Notes: generated by a model not told the origin, from the sequence alone. A DNA stretch of 64,000 nt from Streptomyces sp. CB01373 (GCF_002803075.1 NZ_NNBK01000001.1:62001-126000); one strand, 5' to 3'. Shown: positions 1 through 11,145, numbered from the stretch's first letter. Program-made: numbers and translations.

Positions 1-482
1 TCGGGGCCGCCGTACGGCTCGTGCACCGCCCACAGCGACACCCCGTCGTAGCCCCAGCCGTGCCGGCCGGGGAAGGGGCACACCGGCATCAACTCCACGT
101 GGGTGACGCCCAGTTCCACCAGGTGCGGCAACCGCTCGGCGGCCGCGTCGAAGGTGCCCTCGGGCGTGTACGTGCCGATGTGCAGCTCGTACATGACCGC
201 GCCGGGCAGCGGGCGCCCGGCCCGGTCGGCGGAGCGCCACGTGTACCGCGTGTGCTCGACGACCGCGCTCAGCCCGTCCGGTCCGTCCGGCTGCCGGAGC
301 GAGCGCGGGTCGGGCAGCACCGGGCCGTCGTCCAGCGCGAATCCGTACCGCGAGCCGTCGCGCGCGTCGGCCTCACCCGTCCACCACCCCTCCCGCTCCG
401 GATCGCGCTCCAACGCGCGCGTGGCGCCGTCGCACTGGAGCGTCACACGGCCGGCCTGTGGTGCCCACACCTCGAACTGCAC
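1..482 (-). CDS. treZ: Malto-oligosyltrehalose trehalohydrolase TreZ, N-terminal part (cut by window edge)
   Basis: TreZ releases trehalose from the maltooligosyl-trehalose made by TreY, in the cytoplasm. Only about 160 N-terminal residues are in the window; the rest lies beyond position 1. The protein begins MQFEVWAPQ, a carbohydrate-binding (CBM48-like) opening, and continues into the first strand of the GH13 barrel with YELHIGTYTPEGTF and LGVTHVELMPV, then GWGYDGV. I chose the GTG at 482 because AAGGGGA lies a normal distance upstream and an upstream ATG is in another frame. TreY lies further right on the same strand, separated by three unrelated genes. The open frame runs off the window edge. 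Confidence 0.88.
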   Translation of the reverse strand, partial: MQFEVWAPQAGRVTLQCDGATRALERDPEREGWWTGEADARDGSRYGFALDDGPVLPDPRSLRQPDGPDGLSAVVEHTRYTWRSADRAGRPLPGAVMYELHIGTYTPEGTFDAAAERLPHLVELGVTHVELMPVCPFPGRHGWGYDGVSLWAVHEPYGGP

Positions 483-653
483 GGACGGTTCCCCTTCGTT
501 CGCTCACCGTGACGTCGCCGTCCATGGTGCGCCACAAGAGATCGATCCGCTTTTGAATCCCCCTTTTGCGGCGGGTGTCGCCGGTCCGCGGGCCTGGTGT
601 GCCTCTTCGTGATGGCTGGACACGGGGGGATCGGCTGACCGACAATCAGCAGC

Positions 654-1205
654 GTGACGTCGCCCTCTGAGTCCCACGCGTTCCCCGCGCGGCTGTCCGA
701 CGCGGAGCGCGACAAGGCGCTGAAGGTGCTCCGTGACGGCGTCGCGATGGGCCGGCTGTCCCACGACACGTTCGTACGGCGGATGGAGCTGGCCCTGGCC
801 GCCCGCCGGCCGGACGAACTCGCCGTGCTCACCTCCGACCTGCGCGCCGAGGGGCGCGTGTCCCGGCTGGTGTTCGGCACGGTCGAGGCGGTGTCCGGCT
901 TCGGCGTACGGGTGCGGCGCGCCTGGCAGGCCGAGCGGCTGCCCAAGCTGCTGCTGCCGCACGCCGGGAGCGGTCACCCGTTGCGCATAGGGCGCGATCC
1001 GGCGTGCGGTCTGCGGCTGACCCACGAGACGGTCTCCCGGGTGCACGCCGAGCTGCGGCACCAGGGCGGGATGTGGGTGCTGCGGGACCTCGGCTCGACC
1101 AACGGCACGACCGTCAACGGGCGGCGCGTGGTCGGCGCGGCCGTCGTGCGCGCGGGGGACCAGGTGGGATTCGGGCAGGTGGCGTACCGGCTCTCCGCGA
1201 ACTGA
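654..1205 (+). CDS. DUF1707 and FHA domain protein
   Basis: This 183-residue cytoplasmic protein has a DUF1707 segment at about residues 10-65 (LSDAERDKALKVLRDG, common in actinobacterial small proteins) followed by an FHA domain at about 108-180. The FHA phosphothreonine-pocket signatures are all present: GRDP at 113, SRVH at 128-131 and STNG at 148-151. FHA domains bind phosphothreonine peptides, so a role in Ser/Thr kinase signalling is likely, but the partner is unknown. The start is GTG 654. It is divergent from treZ, with about 170 bases between the two starts. No membrane segment or signal peptide is visible. Confidence 0.85.
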   Translation: MTSPSESHAFPARLSDAERDKALKVLRDGVAMGRLSHDTFVRRMELALAARRPDELAVLTSDLRAEGRVSRLVFGTVEAVSGFGVRVRRAWQAERLPKLLLPHAGSGHPLRIGRDPACGLRLTHETVSRVHAELRHQGGMWVLRDLGSTNGTTVNGRRVVGAAVVRAGDQVGFGQVAYRLSAN

Positions 1206-1300
1206 GCGGCGCACGCGGTGGGCCTCACACGCGCGTGTATGTGCTCACGATCGGGTGAGCCGGGGTGGGGCGTGCGGGCGGCCGTGCCGATACACCGGGC

Positions 1301-1726
1301 ATGACCCACCTCACCAAGGCGGCCACGACCCGCCTGCGGCAAGGCCTGACGGCCGCGGCCGCCCTCCTGCTCGCCGGCGCCGCCCCGGCCTCGGCCACCC
1401 ACCGGCCCGCCGCCCAGTCCGACTGGCTCTACCTCACGGTCGCCCACGGCGACGCCCGCGCCGGGGACGCCCGCGGTGTCCTGCTCCTGTGCGACCCGCC
1501 CCAGGGCCACGCCCACGCGGCGGACGCCTGCTCGCAGCTCCGCTCGTCCGGCGGCGACATCCACGCCATCCCGCACAAGGACGCTCTCTGCCCGATGATC
1601 TACGCCCCCGTCACGGCCCACGCCCGCGGCCAGTGGCAGGGCCGCCCGGTCGACTACACGGAGACTTTCTCCAACACCTGCGAAATGGGCGCCAGGACAG
1701 GCGACGTCTTCGACGTCGCCCCCTGA
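1301..1726 (+). CDS. Subtilisin inhibitor-like protein (SSI family), secreted
   Basis: A 141-residue secreted protease inhibitor of the Streptomyces subtilisin inhibitor family (MEROPS I16). A Sec signal peptide covers about residues 1-33 (hydrophobic TAAAALLLAGAAPASA). Four cysteines (64, 77, 97, 127) match the two disulfides of SSI. The reactive loop reads CPMIYAPV, so P1 is Met99, as in SSI itself, which favours inhibition of subtilisin-type rather than trypsin-type proteases. The C-terminal FSNTCEM and VFDV also match the family. I chose ATG 1301 rather than the upstream GTG at 1265 because it gives a normal signal peptide. Confidence 0.93.
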   Translation: MTHLTKAATTRLRQGLTAAAALLLAGAAPASATHRPAAQSDWLYLTVAHGDARAGDARGVLLLCDPPQGHAHAADACSQLRSSGGDIHAIPHKDALCPMIYAPVTAHARGQWQGRPVDYTETFSNTCEMGARTGDVFDVAP

Positions 1727-1759
1727 CACCACGCCCCGCGCGCGGTGGGGTTCAGGGGT

Positions 1760-3010
1760 TCAGGCGGGTGGGGCGCCGGCCTGGTGGGCCGTGGTGAGGA
1801 CTGTGTGGCTCTGGTGTTCGATCTGGTGCTCCAGGGGGACCCATCGGGCGTGGAAGCGATGGGCGAAGGACTCGCTCCAGGTGGTCACCAGGTGCTCCAG
1901 ATCAGGGGCCGCGCGGTCGTCGGTCTCGCGCAGGGTGCGCAGGAGCATCGCCGCGGCCCGCAGCGGCAGCCGGCGGCCGAAGGCGTCCACGCTGCCGACG
2001 TACGCCATCGTGGTGTCCGCGGGCGGCGTGTGGAGCCAGTCCGCGGCCAGCCCCGGCACCAGGCTCAGTCCCCACTTCGCCGCCCGCAGCAGCGGCCCGT
2101 CGGCCCCGTGCAGGCGCGGCAGCGCGTCGGCGAGCACCAGCTCCACCTCCCGCGCGTCCCGCAGCAGCCGGTGCGCCAGCCGCCGTATCGCCGCCGCCGG
2201 GGCGGGATGCGGCGCGGGGTCGTCCACCAGGTCGCTCGCCCACATCGGCACCTCCACGACCGCGGTCATGCCGCCGTACCGGTGCGGATGGAACCAGGTG
2301 CTGTGCCGCGCGTCGTCCGGCATGCTCGGATACGCCGGGTCCGCGCCCGCCCCCGGCATCACCCGCACCCCGGGCCCGGACACCGGCCAGCCCGCCGCGT
2401 CCGAGGCGCCCGTCTCCACCGGTATGTGCAGCCGCGCCGCCGACTTGCCGAACGGCTCGGCGAGCCCGGGCACGTCGCGGGTCAACTGCACCCAGCTTCC
2501 GCCCAGGTCGGTGCCGTGCAGCGTCACCTGGAGGTAGGGCCGCAGCTCGTCGATCACCCCGGTCAGGGCACGCGTCTCCGGCGGCAGCCGGTCGGGCGGC
2601 AGCACGGAGGGCGACCACTCCGGCTGCTCGGGCCCGGCGGGCCGGAAGAAGCCGAGGTGGTAGTCGAGCAGACTGCGCGGGGCCGGAGTCACGTGCAGAC
2701 TCGCGCCGTCCGGGTCCGCGCACAGCAGGAAGTGCCAGGAGGTGTCCGCCCGCAACCGTTCCTCGTGCAGCACACGGCGTGCGACGGCGAGGAGGGTGGA
2801 GCCGCCGGTGGGCTCGTTGGCGTGGGCGCCCGCGACCACCAGCACCGCCCGCCGGGCGTGCCCGACGGACAGCAGGTGCAGCGGTCGTCCCGCGCGTGAG
2901 TGGCCGACCTGCCTCAGTACGCACCGGTCCGGCCGGGACGCGGCCAACGCCTGGGCGGAGGTCACCAGTTCGGCAACACTGGGGTAGCGCAACTCCGGCA
3001 GGAGACTCAC
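1760..3010 (-). CDS. M14-family zinc carboxypeptidase-like protein
   Basis: A metallopeptidase of about 416 residues. The HxxE zinc motif of M14 enzymes is seen in GAHANEPTGG (H63, E66 from this start), a later LHGTD supplies a probable third zinc ligand, and VVEVPMW carries the likely catalytic glutamate. No signal peptide is evident, so it probably acts in the cytoplasm; the substrate is unknown. I prefer GTG 3010, which has GGGAGGA about ten bases upstream. In-frame starts at 3037 (ATG) and 3052 (GTG) would add 9 or 14 residues. It lies just downstream of treY on the same strand (57 bases), so cotranscription is possible. Confidence 0.75.
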   Translation of the reverse strand: MSLLPELRYPSVAELVTSAQALAASRPDRCVLRQVGHSRAGRPLHLLSVGHARRAVLVVAGAHANEPTGGSTLLAVARRVLHEERLRADTSWHFLLCADPDGASLHVTPAPRSLLDYHLGFFRPAGPEQPEWSPSVLPPDRLPPETRALTGVIDELRPYLQVTLHGTDLGGSWVQLTRDVPGLAEPFGKSAARLHIPVETGASDAAGWPVSGPGVRVMPGAGADPAYPSMPDDARHSTWFHPHRYGGMTAVVEVPMWASDLVDDPAPHPAPAAAIRRLAHRLLRDAREVELVLADALPRLHGADGPLLRAAKWGLSLVPGLAADWLHTPPADTTMAYVGSVDAFGRRLPLRAAAMLLRTLRETDDRAAPDLEHLVTTWSESFAHRFHARWVPLEHQIEHQSHTVLTTAHQAGAPPA

Positions 3011-3067
3011 CCCCGACCTGTCCTCCCGGCTTCGCATTCCGCAGTACCCCACGGACGCCGGGTCCTG

Positions 3068-5422
3068 TCAAGCGCGCTCCAGCAGTGCGACCGGCAGCCG
3101 CTCGAAGAGTTCCGCCACGCGCACGTGCCCCTCGAACTCCCGTCCAGGGGTCAGCGTGTCGGCCCACCGGCCGGGCGGCAGCGGCAGCCGGGTGTCCCGC
3201 CAGCCGCCCTCCTCCGCCAGCCGCAGCGACAGCCGGGTCACGGCCGTGACCACCTCCCCGGAGCGCTCGAACGCCGCGCAGTGGGCCGCCACCGGCCCCT
3301 CGGCGAGCAGTGGCGCGTACGTCGCCGCCGCACCGAAGACCTCCGGCCGCCGGGAGCGCAGCCGCAGCGCCGCCCTCGTCACCGCCCCCTTGTCACCGGC
3401 GTCGGCGGGCGGGAACCGCTCCGGGCGCCGGTTGTCCGGGTCGACCAGGGCCCGGTACTCGGCCTCCGTGCCCTGATACACGTCGGGCACGCCGGGCATC
3501 GTCAGATGCACCAGGGCCGTGCCCAGGACGTTCGCCCGGATGTGCGGCTGGAGCGCGGTGCGCAGCGCGGTCACCGGCCCGGCGGGAGCCCCGCACGGCC
3601 CCTCGGCGACGAAGCGGGCCACCGCCTCCTCGTACTCGGGTCGCTGCTCGGTCCAGCTCGTGCGCAGGCCCGCCTCCCGCACATGCTTCAGCAGGGCCTG
3701 CCGCACGCGTTCCCCGTCCGCGGGGCCGAGGCCGAACACCGTCTGCCAGGCTGCCCACGCCAGTTGCCGGTCCGGCACGCCCTCGCCGCCGCCGGTCACC
3801 ACGTCCAGCAGGTCGGCCCAGACCCGCGGGCACTCGGTGAGCACGGCCAGCGCCGCCCGTACGTCGGCGCTGCGCTTGGTGTCGTGCGTGGAGACCACCG
3901 TGCCGGTGGCCGGCCAGTCGTGCTGCACCCGGGCGCAGTACGAGTGGAAGTCCTCCGGGGGCACCGCCGGGTGGCCGGGGTCGCCGCCCACCTCGTTGGC
4001 CGACAGCAGCGGCACGTACCGGTAATAGGCCGTGTCCTCGACGGACTTGGCGCGCAGCGCGGAGGCGGCCTGCGCGAACCGGGTGCGGAACTCCAGGGCG
4101 CCGGGCCCGGATCCGGCCCGCCCGACGACCAGGTCGCGCACCACGTCGACGGCCTCACCCTCCTCCGGCACCGTGAAGGCGAGCCGGGCCTGCGCGGCGG
4201 CCTCCTCCGTGACCACGGACGCCGGGTCCACGGAGGTGTAGGGCCGGTAGACCCGGAGGCGGACCAGCAGTTCCCGCAGCGCGGTGCGCAGCGCCCAGGG
4301 CGCGCGGTCGCGCAGCGCGAGGTCGGGCGAGGTGGCGCACACCCGGCTCGCCACCCGGGTCAGCCGCTCCGTCTCGGCGGCCAGCTCGTGCGTGATCACC
4401 GTGTACGCCGCCCGCCGTACGGTCGCCTCCCAGTCCCCGCCCTCGTCGTCGCGCGGAGCGGCGAACCGCCGGTAGCGCTCGGCCAGCTCGTCCGCTCCGG
4501 CCGGGTCGGTGAACAGGCCGTCGACGTGCCGCAGGGCGTCGTAGCCGGTGGTGCCGGCGACCGGCCAGGAGGCCGGCAGGTGCTCGCCGTCGGAGAGGAT
4601 CTTCTCGACGACCGTCCAGCGACCGCCGGTCGCCTCGTGCAGCCGGCGGAGGTAGGCGTCGGGGTCGGCGAGCCCGTCCGGGTGGTCGACGCGCAGCCCG
4701 TCGACCACGCCCTCCGCCAGCAGCTGGAGGATCTTGGCGTGGGTCGCCCGGAACACCTCCGGGTCCTCCACCCGCACCCCGATCAGCTCCGAGATGCTGA
4801 AGAAGCGCCGGTAGTTCAGCTCCGTACGGGCCAGCCGCCACCACACCGGCCGGTACCACTGCGCGTCCAGCAGTTCGGGCAGGGGCAGCCCGCCGGTGCC
4901 CTCGCGCAGCGGGAAGGCGTGGTCGTGGTAACGCAGGACGTCGCCGTCCGCCTTCAGCTCGCCGGCCTCCCGGCCGACCGGGTGGCCGAGCACGGGCAGC
5001 AGCACCTTGCCGTCCTGGGCGTCCCAGTCGATGTCGAACCAGTGCGCGTACGGCGACGAGGGTCCCTCCCGCAGCACCTCCCACAGGGCGTGGTTGTGCC
5101 GCGGGGCCATGGCCATGTGGTTCGGCACGATGTCCACGACCAGGCCGAGCCCGTGCTCCCGGGCGGTGCGCGAAAGCCCCCGCAGGCCCTTCTCACCGCC
5201 GAACTCGTCACGCACCCGCGTGGGGTCCACGACGTCGTAGCCGTGCGCGGAGCCCGGCACGGCCTGAAGGACGGGCGACAGATGCAGGTGCGAGACGCCG
5301 AGCGAGGCCAGATACGGCACGGCCCGCTCCGCGGCCGCGAACGGGAACTCGGGCTGGAGCTGGAGCCGGTAGGTGGACGTCGGCACGACGGGCTCGGGAC
5401 GCTCGGATGTCTCGGGTGTCAT
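3068..5422 (-). CDS. treY: Malto-oligosyltrehalose synthase TreY
   Basis: A GH13 enzyme (784 residues, normal for TreY) that isomerises the reducing-end glucose pair of maltooligosaccharides to an alpha,alpha-1,1 linkage. TreZ then cleaves trehalose from the product. The GH13 conserved regions are visible: VVDIVPNHMA, GLRVDHPDGL with the nucleophile Asp, TVVEKIL with the acid/base Glu, and VSTHDTKRSADVR. The N-terminus PTSTYRLQL is typical of the family. With treZ and glgX this forms a pathway turning glycogen-like glucan into trehalose, used for osmoprotection and spore reserves. Confidence 0.95.
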   Translation of the reverse strand: MTPETSERPEPVVPTSTYRLQLQPEFPFAAAERAVPYLASLGVSHLHLSPVLQAVPGSAHGYDVVDPTRVRDEFGGEKGLRGLSRTAREHGLGLVVDIVPNHMAMAPRHNHALWEVLREGPSSPYAHWFDIDWDAQDGKVLLPVLGHPVGREAGELKADGDVLRYHDHAFPLREGTGGLPLPELLDAQWYRPVWWRLARTELNYRRFFSISELIGVRVEDPEVFRATHAKILQLLAEGVVDGLRVDHPDGLADPDAYLRRLHEATGGRWTVVEKILSDGEHLPASWPVAGTTGYDALRHVDGLFTDPAGADELAERYRRFAAPRDDEGGDWEATVRRAAYTVITHELAAETERLTRVASRVCATSPDLALRDRAPWALRTALRELLVRLRVYRPYTSVDPASVVTEEAAAQARLAFTVPEEGEAVDVVRDLVVGRAGSGPGALEFRTRFAQAASALRAKSVEDTAYYRYVPLLSANEVGGDPGHPAVPPEDFHSYCARVQHDWPATGTVVSTHDTKRSADVRAALAVLTECPRVWADLLDVVTGGGEGVPDRQLAWAAWQTVFGLGPADGERVRQALLKHVREAGLRTSWTEQRPEYEEAVARFVAEGPCGAPAGPVTALRTALQPHIRANVLGTALVHLTMPGVPDVYQGTEAEYRALVDPDNRRPERFPPADAGDKGAVTRAALRLRSRRPEVFGAAATYAPLLAEGPVAAHCAAFERSGEVVTAVTRLSLRLAEEGGWRDTRLPLPPGRWADTLTPGREFEGHVRVAELFERLPVALLERA

Positions 5423-5519
5423 GGAGAGCTACGTACCCGCCCGGCCGCCTTTGGTGTCACCCACCCGCCATGTGCCCGGCACCCCACCCGGCCGGGCCCC
5501 TGCTCTCGCCCGGCTGGAC

Positions 5520-5823
5520 GAGCGCCACGGGGGCTCCCGGCCCGGGCACCGCGCCGGCGCCTCGCCCGGCAGCGCCACGGCGGCTCCGCGCCCGGCCGGG
5601 CGAGCGCCACGCCGGGCTCCCGGCCGTGGGTGCCACGCGGGGTCACAGCCCAGGGGCGCACAACGCCGCTTCTTCGTCCGGGAGGGCGGGCGCCGCACCG
5701 GCACTTCCCCCGCCCGGGGGCGCTGCGCCGGTTCCCCGCCCGGGACATTGGGCGCCCCACCAGGTGTGTCGTCCCGACCCCCGCCCCGGGGAGCGCCACC
5801 CCGGGCTTCCGGTCCAGGGAGCG

Positions 5824-5832
<9 letters not shown>
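5520..5832. repeat. Degenerate short repeats between treY and glgX
   Basis: The 400-base gap between treY and glgX holds no convincing gene. It contains imperfect copies of a unit built on GAGCGCCAC followed by CCGGGCTCCCGG-like sequence. Clear copies start near 5520, 5570, 5602 and 5791, and a weaker one (GCGTCACACCGGG) at 5821 enters the 3' end of glgX. The CCCGG stretches can fold into hairpins. Long open frames across it come from GC bias. It may act as a terminator for glgX or be a local intergenic expansion. Confidence 0.5.
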
Positions 5833-7941
<2,109 letters not shown>

Positions 7942-8395
7942 GGACAAGACTCTTTCAGGTGTGGGACGCCGCGGGTGGCGGCTTGGCACCGAGTCTCCAC
8001 AAAAGTCGGGGAAGCACCTGTGACGCACGTCCGTGTGCCGAACCGGTGGGGTGAACGGTGCCCGCGGGACGAGAAGGTCCAGGGGCGCGGGGTGGGCCCG
8101 AGTGGGCCGCGGGGTCCGGGTGCGCGCGTGGGTCAACGGGAGGGCCCGGTGCTCACCCGGAGGGATGGCGGACGCGGGGGCGTGCGGCACCGCCAGGGAC
8201 GCGGACGGCGGCCGGTGCCGGTCACCGGCTATGAATCAGCTCACTCGGCGGGGGCTGGGCCGCCGGAACACGTAAGCACCGTGCGGAAGTTGGGAAAGGA
8301 GCTGTGCATCCGGCTGCGTCGCGCGCCGCTCCCGGAGTACCCTTCCTTGATCGTTGGGACGGGGAGTGCCCGGGGGAGCGGAAGGCGGTGCACGG
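7942..8395. other. Intergenic region between glgX and the SAV2148 gene
   Basis: About 450 bases between two divergent genes. Small open frames here (for example 8033-8275 on the plus strand) have Arg/Gly-rich translations and no recognisable domain, so I do not call them. The right part (about 8330-8395) is less GC-rich and probably holds the plus-strand promoter; I could not identify convincing -35/-10 boxes. Confidence 0.4.
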
Positions 8396-9634
8396 GTGGG
8401 CTCGGGAGGCCTGGAGCTGCCCTCTGGTGACGAGGGTCACGAGGGGCACTCCGCAGACGTCCCCTCCGGCGCGGTGTCCCTGGCCCGGCCGATGGACGCG
8501 GGTGCCATCGGGCCGGAGCTGGACTGGGACGCGGGCGCCTGGCGCGAGGTGCGTACCCGCGCCCAGCGGGCCGGCCGCGCCTACATCTGGCTGAACCTCG
8601 TCGAACAGCGGCTGCGCGCCGTCGTGGCCGCCGTCCTGCGCCCCGTCTACGAGCCCGTCCACGGCGACGACTGGGTGGTTGCCGCCGCCGGACCGGCCGG
8701 CCAGGAGTGGGTGCAGCGGGCCGTCGCGGTACGCGAAGTCAGCCGCCGCAAGGGCTACTTGCTCGACCCGGCCGACGACAACGTGATCAGCTTCCTCACC
8801 CTGCCGCAGATGCGTGAGCTGGTGGTGCAGCACTGGCCGTGCTTCGCGCCCTACATAGACGAGCGCCGGGACGTCGAACTCGCCCTGGACGAGCTGGAGG
8901 TGGCCCGCAACGTCGTCTCCCGCAACCGGGCGCTGTCGGAGGCGGTGCTGAACCAGGCCGAGCGGGCCTCCGCGCGGCTGCTCGACATCCTCGGCACCGG
9001 CGGCGACGTGCCTTCCGCCCGTCGGCTGCCGGTCGACGCGGTCGAGGACCTGGTCGGCGACCGGTACGCGGACGTGGTCGCGGTGCACCCGGACCGGGTG
9101 CGGCTCATGCGCCAGTTCCCGGCCGAGGACATGTTCGGCGGCGCCCGCCGCCTGGACGCCATCGGCATCGGCCTGAACCTGCTCGTGCAGAACTTCTCCG
9201 GCCGGCGCCTGGTGCGGCTCGCCGAGTCCGGCTGCCGGGTGCGGCTGCTGTTCCTCAACCCGGCCTCCAGCGCGGTGAAGCGGCGCGAGCGCGAACTCGG
9301 GCTCAAGCGCGGGGAGCTGAGCCGCTCGGTGGAGATGAACATCCTGCACATGCGCCGGGTGCGCGGCCGGCTGCGCGACCCGGGCGCCTTCGAGATCCAG
9401 GTCTACGACGAGACCCCCCGCGTCACCGCCTACCTGGTGGACGGCGACGGCTCGGACGGCGTCGGGGTCGTGCAGTCCTATCTGCGGCGCAGCCGGGGCA
9501 TGGAGGCCCCCGTCTTCGTCCTGCGGAACGGGAACAAGGTGGTCAAACCCGGCGAGATCGACGAAAGCGGCCTCTTCTCCGCCTATCGCGAGGAGTTCGA
9601 GCTGATGTGGGCGGATTCGCGCCCGGTGTCCTGA
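8396..9634 (+). CDS. SAV2148-family HEPN domain protein
   Basis: A 412-residue protein of the SAV2148 family, which is conserved in Streptomyces and carries a HEPN-type helical domain. Its molecular function is not established; HEPN domains are often RNases or nucleotide-binding modules. The N-terminal half contains helical stretches (LVEQRLRAVVAAVLRPVYE, REVSRRKGYLLDPADDNVISF). The C-terminal half (CRVRLLFLNP, KRRERELGL, YDETPRVTAYLVD) looks like a separate domain of PLD-like type. I chose GTG 8396, where the MGSGGLELP-type N-terminus begins; a GTG at 8354 is in frame upstream. A short exonuclease remnant follows directly. Confidence 0.8.
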   Translation: MGSGGLELPSGDEGHEGHSADVPSGAVSLARPMDAGAIGPELDWDAGAWREVRTRAQRAGRAYIWLNLVEQRLRAVVAAVLRPVYEPVHGDDWVVAAAGPAGQEWVQRAVAVREVSRRKGYLLDPADDNVISFLTLPQMRELVVQHWPCFAPYIDERRDVELALDELEVARNVVSRNRALSEAVLNQAERASARLLDILGTGGDVPSARRLPVDAVEDLVGDRYADVVAVHPDRVRLMRQFPAEDMFGGARRLDAIGIGLNLLVQNFSGRRLVRLAESGCRVRLLFLNPASSAVKRRERELGLKRGELSRSVEMNILHMRRVRGRLRDPGAFEIQVYDETPRVTAYLVDGDGSDGVGVVQSYLRRSRGMEAPVFVLRNGNKVVKPGEIDESGLFSAYREEFELMWADSRPVS

Positions 9635-9743
9635 AACGCCCTCAGTCCCGGGGCGGTAAGCGGAACGTGGTCCTCGGTTTGTCAGTGGCGCGTGCGATCG
9701 TGGAGACCACTGGGGGAACGCACCACCGAGAAGGGGGGCCGCC

Positions 9744-9839
9744 ATGGGCCGGCATTGGGAACTGCTGATCGGCTTCGACCTGGAGACGACCGGGACGGAT
9801 CCGCGCGAGGCGCGCATCGTCACGGGGGCCGTGCGATGA
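9744..9839 (+). pseudogene. Truncated N-terminus of a DnaQ-like exonuclease (31 codons)
   Basis: A short frame with a strong ribosome site (AAGGGGGG) starts MGRHWELLIGFDLETTG and ends after RIVTGAVR at TGA 9837-9839. It matches the beginning of the following exonuclease (FDLETTGTD, then RIVT) but is too short to hold more than the first DEDD motif. The TGA overlaps the ATG of the next gene (ATGA), so ribosomes finishing this stub can reinitiate there. I read it as the remaining N-terminus of an ancestral exonuclease gene whose body was replaced, now serving as a translated leader. Confidence 0.6.
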
Positions 9840-10546
9840 GCTGGAACAGGGGGCCGTTGATGGCCTTCGACCTGGAGACCACGGGCACCGACGTCGAGAC
9901 CGACCGCATCGTCACCGCGGCGGTCGTACGACTGGATCCGGACGGGGCGGTCTCGAAGGAGCGCACCTGGCTGCTCGATCCCGGGGTGGCGATACCGGAG
10001 CAGGCGTCGGCGATCCACGGAATCTCGACGGAGCGGGCTCGCAGGCACGGGGCACCGGCTGCTCCCGCGATCGAGGAGATCGCACGGGCCGTCGCCGAGG
10101 GGATGCGATCGGGGACGCCCCTGGTCGTGATGAACGCACGCTACGACCTGTCACTGCTCGACCGTGAGTGCCGGCGGTACGCGATCGAGTCGGTCGCTGA
10201 GCGGCTGGGCAAGGGGCCTTGGCCCGTCATCGATCCGTTGGTCATCGACAAGCATGTGGACAAGTACCGGAAGGGGAAGCGGGCCCTGACCGCGCTGTGC
10301 GCGCACTACGGCGTGCCACTCGACGACGCGCACGATGCGAGGGCGGACGCCGTGGCCGCCGCCCGGGTGGTACGGCGCATGGGGGAGAAGTACCCGGCCA
10401 TGGGGGAGTTGGCGCCGACGGATCTCCATGACCTTCAGGTCCGTGCGGCAGCCGAGCAGGCGGCGTCGCTGCAGCGATATCTCCGGCGCACCTCGAACCC
10501 CGAGGCGACCGTCGAACCGGCCTGGCCCGTCATCCCGTACTGCTGA
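9836..10546 (+). CDS. DEDDh 3'-5' exonuclease (DnaQ-like)
   Basis: A 236-residue exonuclease of the DnaQ/epsilon superfamily. Motif I is FDLETTGTD at residues 11-19, motif II lies in NARYDLSLLD, and motif III is HDARADA, with the His and Asp of the DEDDh type. There is no polymerase or BRCT domain, so it is a stand-alone proofreading- or repair-type nuclease or an RNase T-like enzyme. The start ATG overlaps the stop of the upstream 31-codon stub. The gene is visibly less GC-rich at third positions than its neighbours, as is the lipoprotein gene after it, which suggests recent acquisition. Confidence 0.85.
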   Translation: MSWNRGPLMAFDLETTGTDVETDRIVTAAVVRLDPDGAVSKERTWLLDPGVAIPEQASAIHGISTERARRHGAPAAPAIEEIARAVAEGMRSGTPLVVMNARYDLSLLDRECRRYAIESVAERLGKGPWPVIDPLVIDKHVDKYRKGKRALTALCAHYGVPLDDAHDARADAVAAARVVRRMGEKYPAMGELAPTDLHDLQVRAAAEQAASLQRYLRRTSNPEATVEPAWPVIPYC

Positions 10547-10583
10547 CGGACATGTCGAGCGCAGCTGAACAGGCCAAGAAGTC

Positions 10584-11105
10584 ATGAATCTCAGAGCAAG
10601 GGTCGCACGGCTGGTCGCCGTGGCCGGTTTCGCCGCAACGGTATCGGGTTGCGGCTATGCCGAACCGTGTGCCGGTATCGGTGTCTCCTCCTACCTCTCG
10701 GTGAGCCTCCTTCAGTCGGAGTATCCCGAATTTGTCGATGGTACATACGAGTTGTGCGCCTTCGGCCACTGCTCCACAGAGCATTTCGTCAACCGGGAGA
10801 TCATGATCGCCAATCTCGATCTGCCGGACGAAATCGGTCCGGCTCATGGGACGGTGCGGCTGCGGATGATCCCGAAGGGTGCGCGCACGCCGACGGTGGA
10901 CGAGTCCGCTGAAGTCACTCTGGACTCGCAGTCCGACAACTGCGGTGGCTTCGGTCACAACAGGGGCCTCGCCCTGACCAAGGCAGGGGGGCTGAGCAGC
11001 ACCATTCCCACCACGGGGGAATGGGACTACAGGAAGCGGTTCTCACCGACTACTCCTCCTGCCTCCCCCAAGGCGGGTGGATCTCCGGCCGGGCTGAGCG
11101 GGTGA
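10584..11105 (+). CDS. Putative lipoprotein of unknown function
   Basis: A 173-residue protein with a lipoprotein signal peptide: basic start, hydrophobic LVAVAGFAATV, lipobox VSGC with the lipidated Cys at residue 23. The mature part has several further cysteines (CAGIG, CAFGHC, NCGGF) that could form disulfides, and a Pro/Ser/Gly-rich tail (TTPPASPKAGG). I recognise no family. It follows the exonuclease by 37 bases and shares its lower GC and more relaxed codon use, so both probably arrived together. A strong terminator hairpin follows immediately. Confidence 0.6.
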   Translation: MNLRARVARLVAVAGFAATVSGCGYAEPCAGIGVSSYLSVSLLQSEYPEFVDGTYELCAFGHCSTEHFVNREIMIANLDLPDEIGPAHGTVRLRMIPKGARTPTVDESAEVTLDSQSDNCGGFGHNRGLALTKAGGLSSTIPTTGEWDYRKRFSPTTPPASPKAGGSPAGLSG

Positions 11106-11106
11106 C

Positions 11107-11145
11107 CGTCGGGCCGGGATCGCACTGTGCGATCCCGGCCCGACG
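11107..11145. terminator. Perfect 19-base inverted repeat, bidirectional terminator
   Basis: CGTCGGGCCGGGATCGCAC at 11107-11125 is exactly complementary to 11127-11145 with one base between. It lies between the stop of the lipoprotein gene (plus) and the stop of the phosphotransferase gene (minus), the expected place for a terminator serving convergent genes. No T-run follows, as is usual in Streptomyces. Confidence 0.8.

Noticed and set aside
8222..10048. 608-codon minus-strand open frame over the SAV2148 gene
   Set aside because: The plus strand has the codon bias, ribosome sites and conserved protein; the minus-strand frame crosses three plus-strand genes.
11107..11145. Perfect palindrome as a regulatory operator
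   Set aside because: It lies between two convergent stops with no promoter nearby, so a terminator is the simpler reading.
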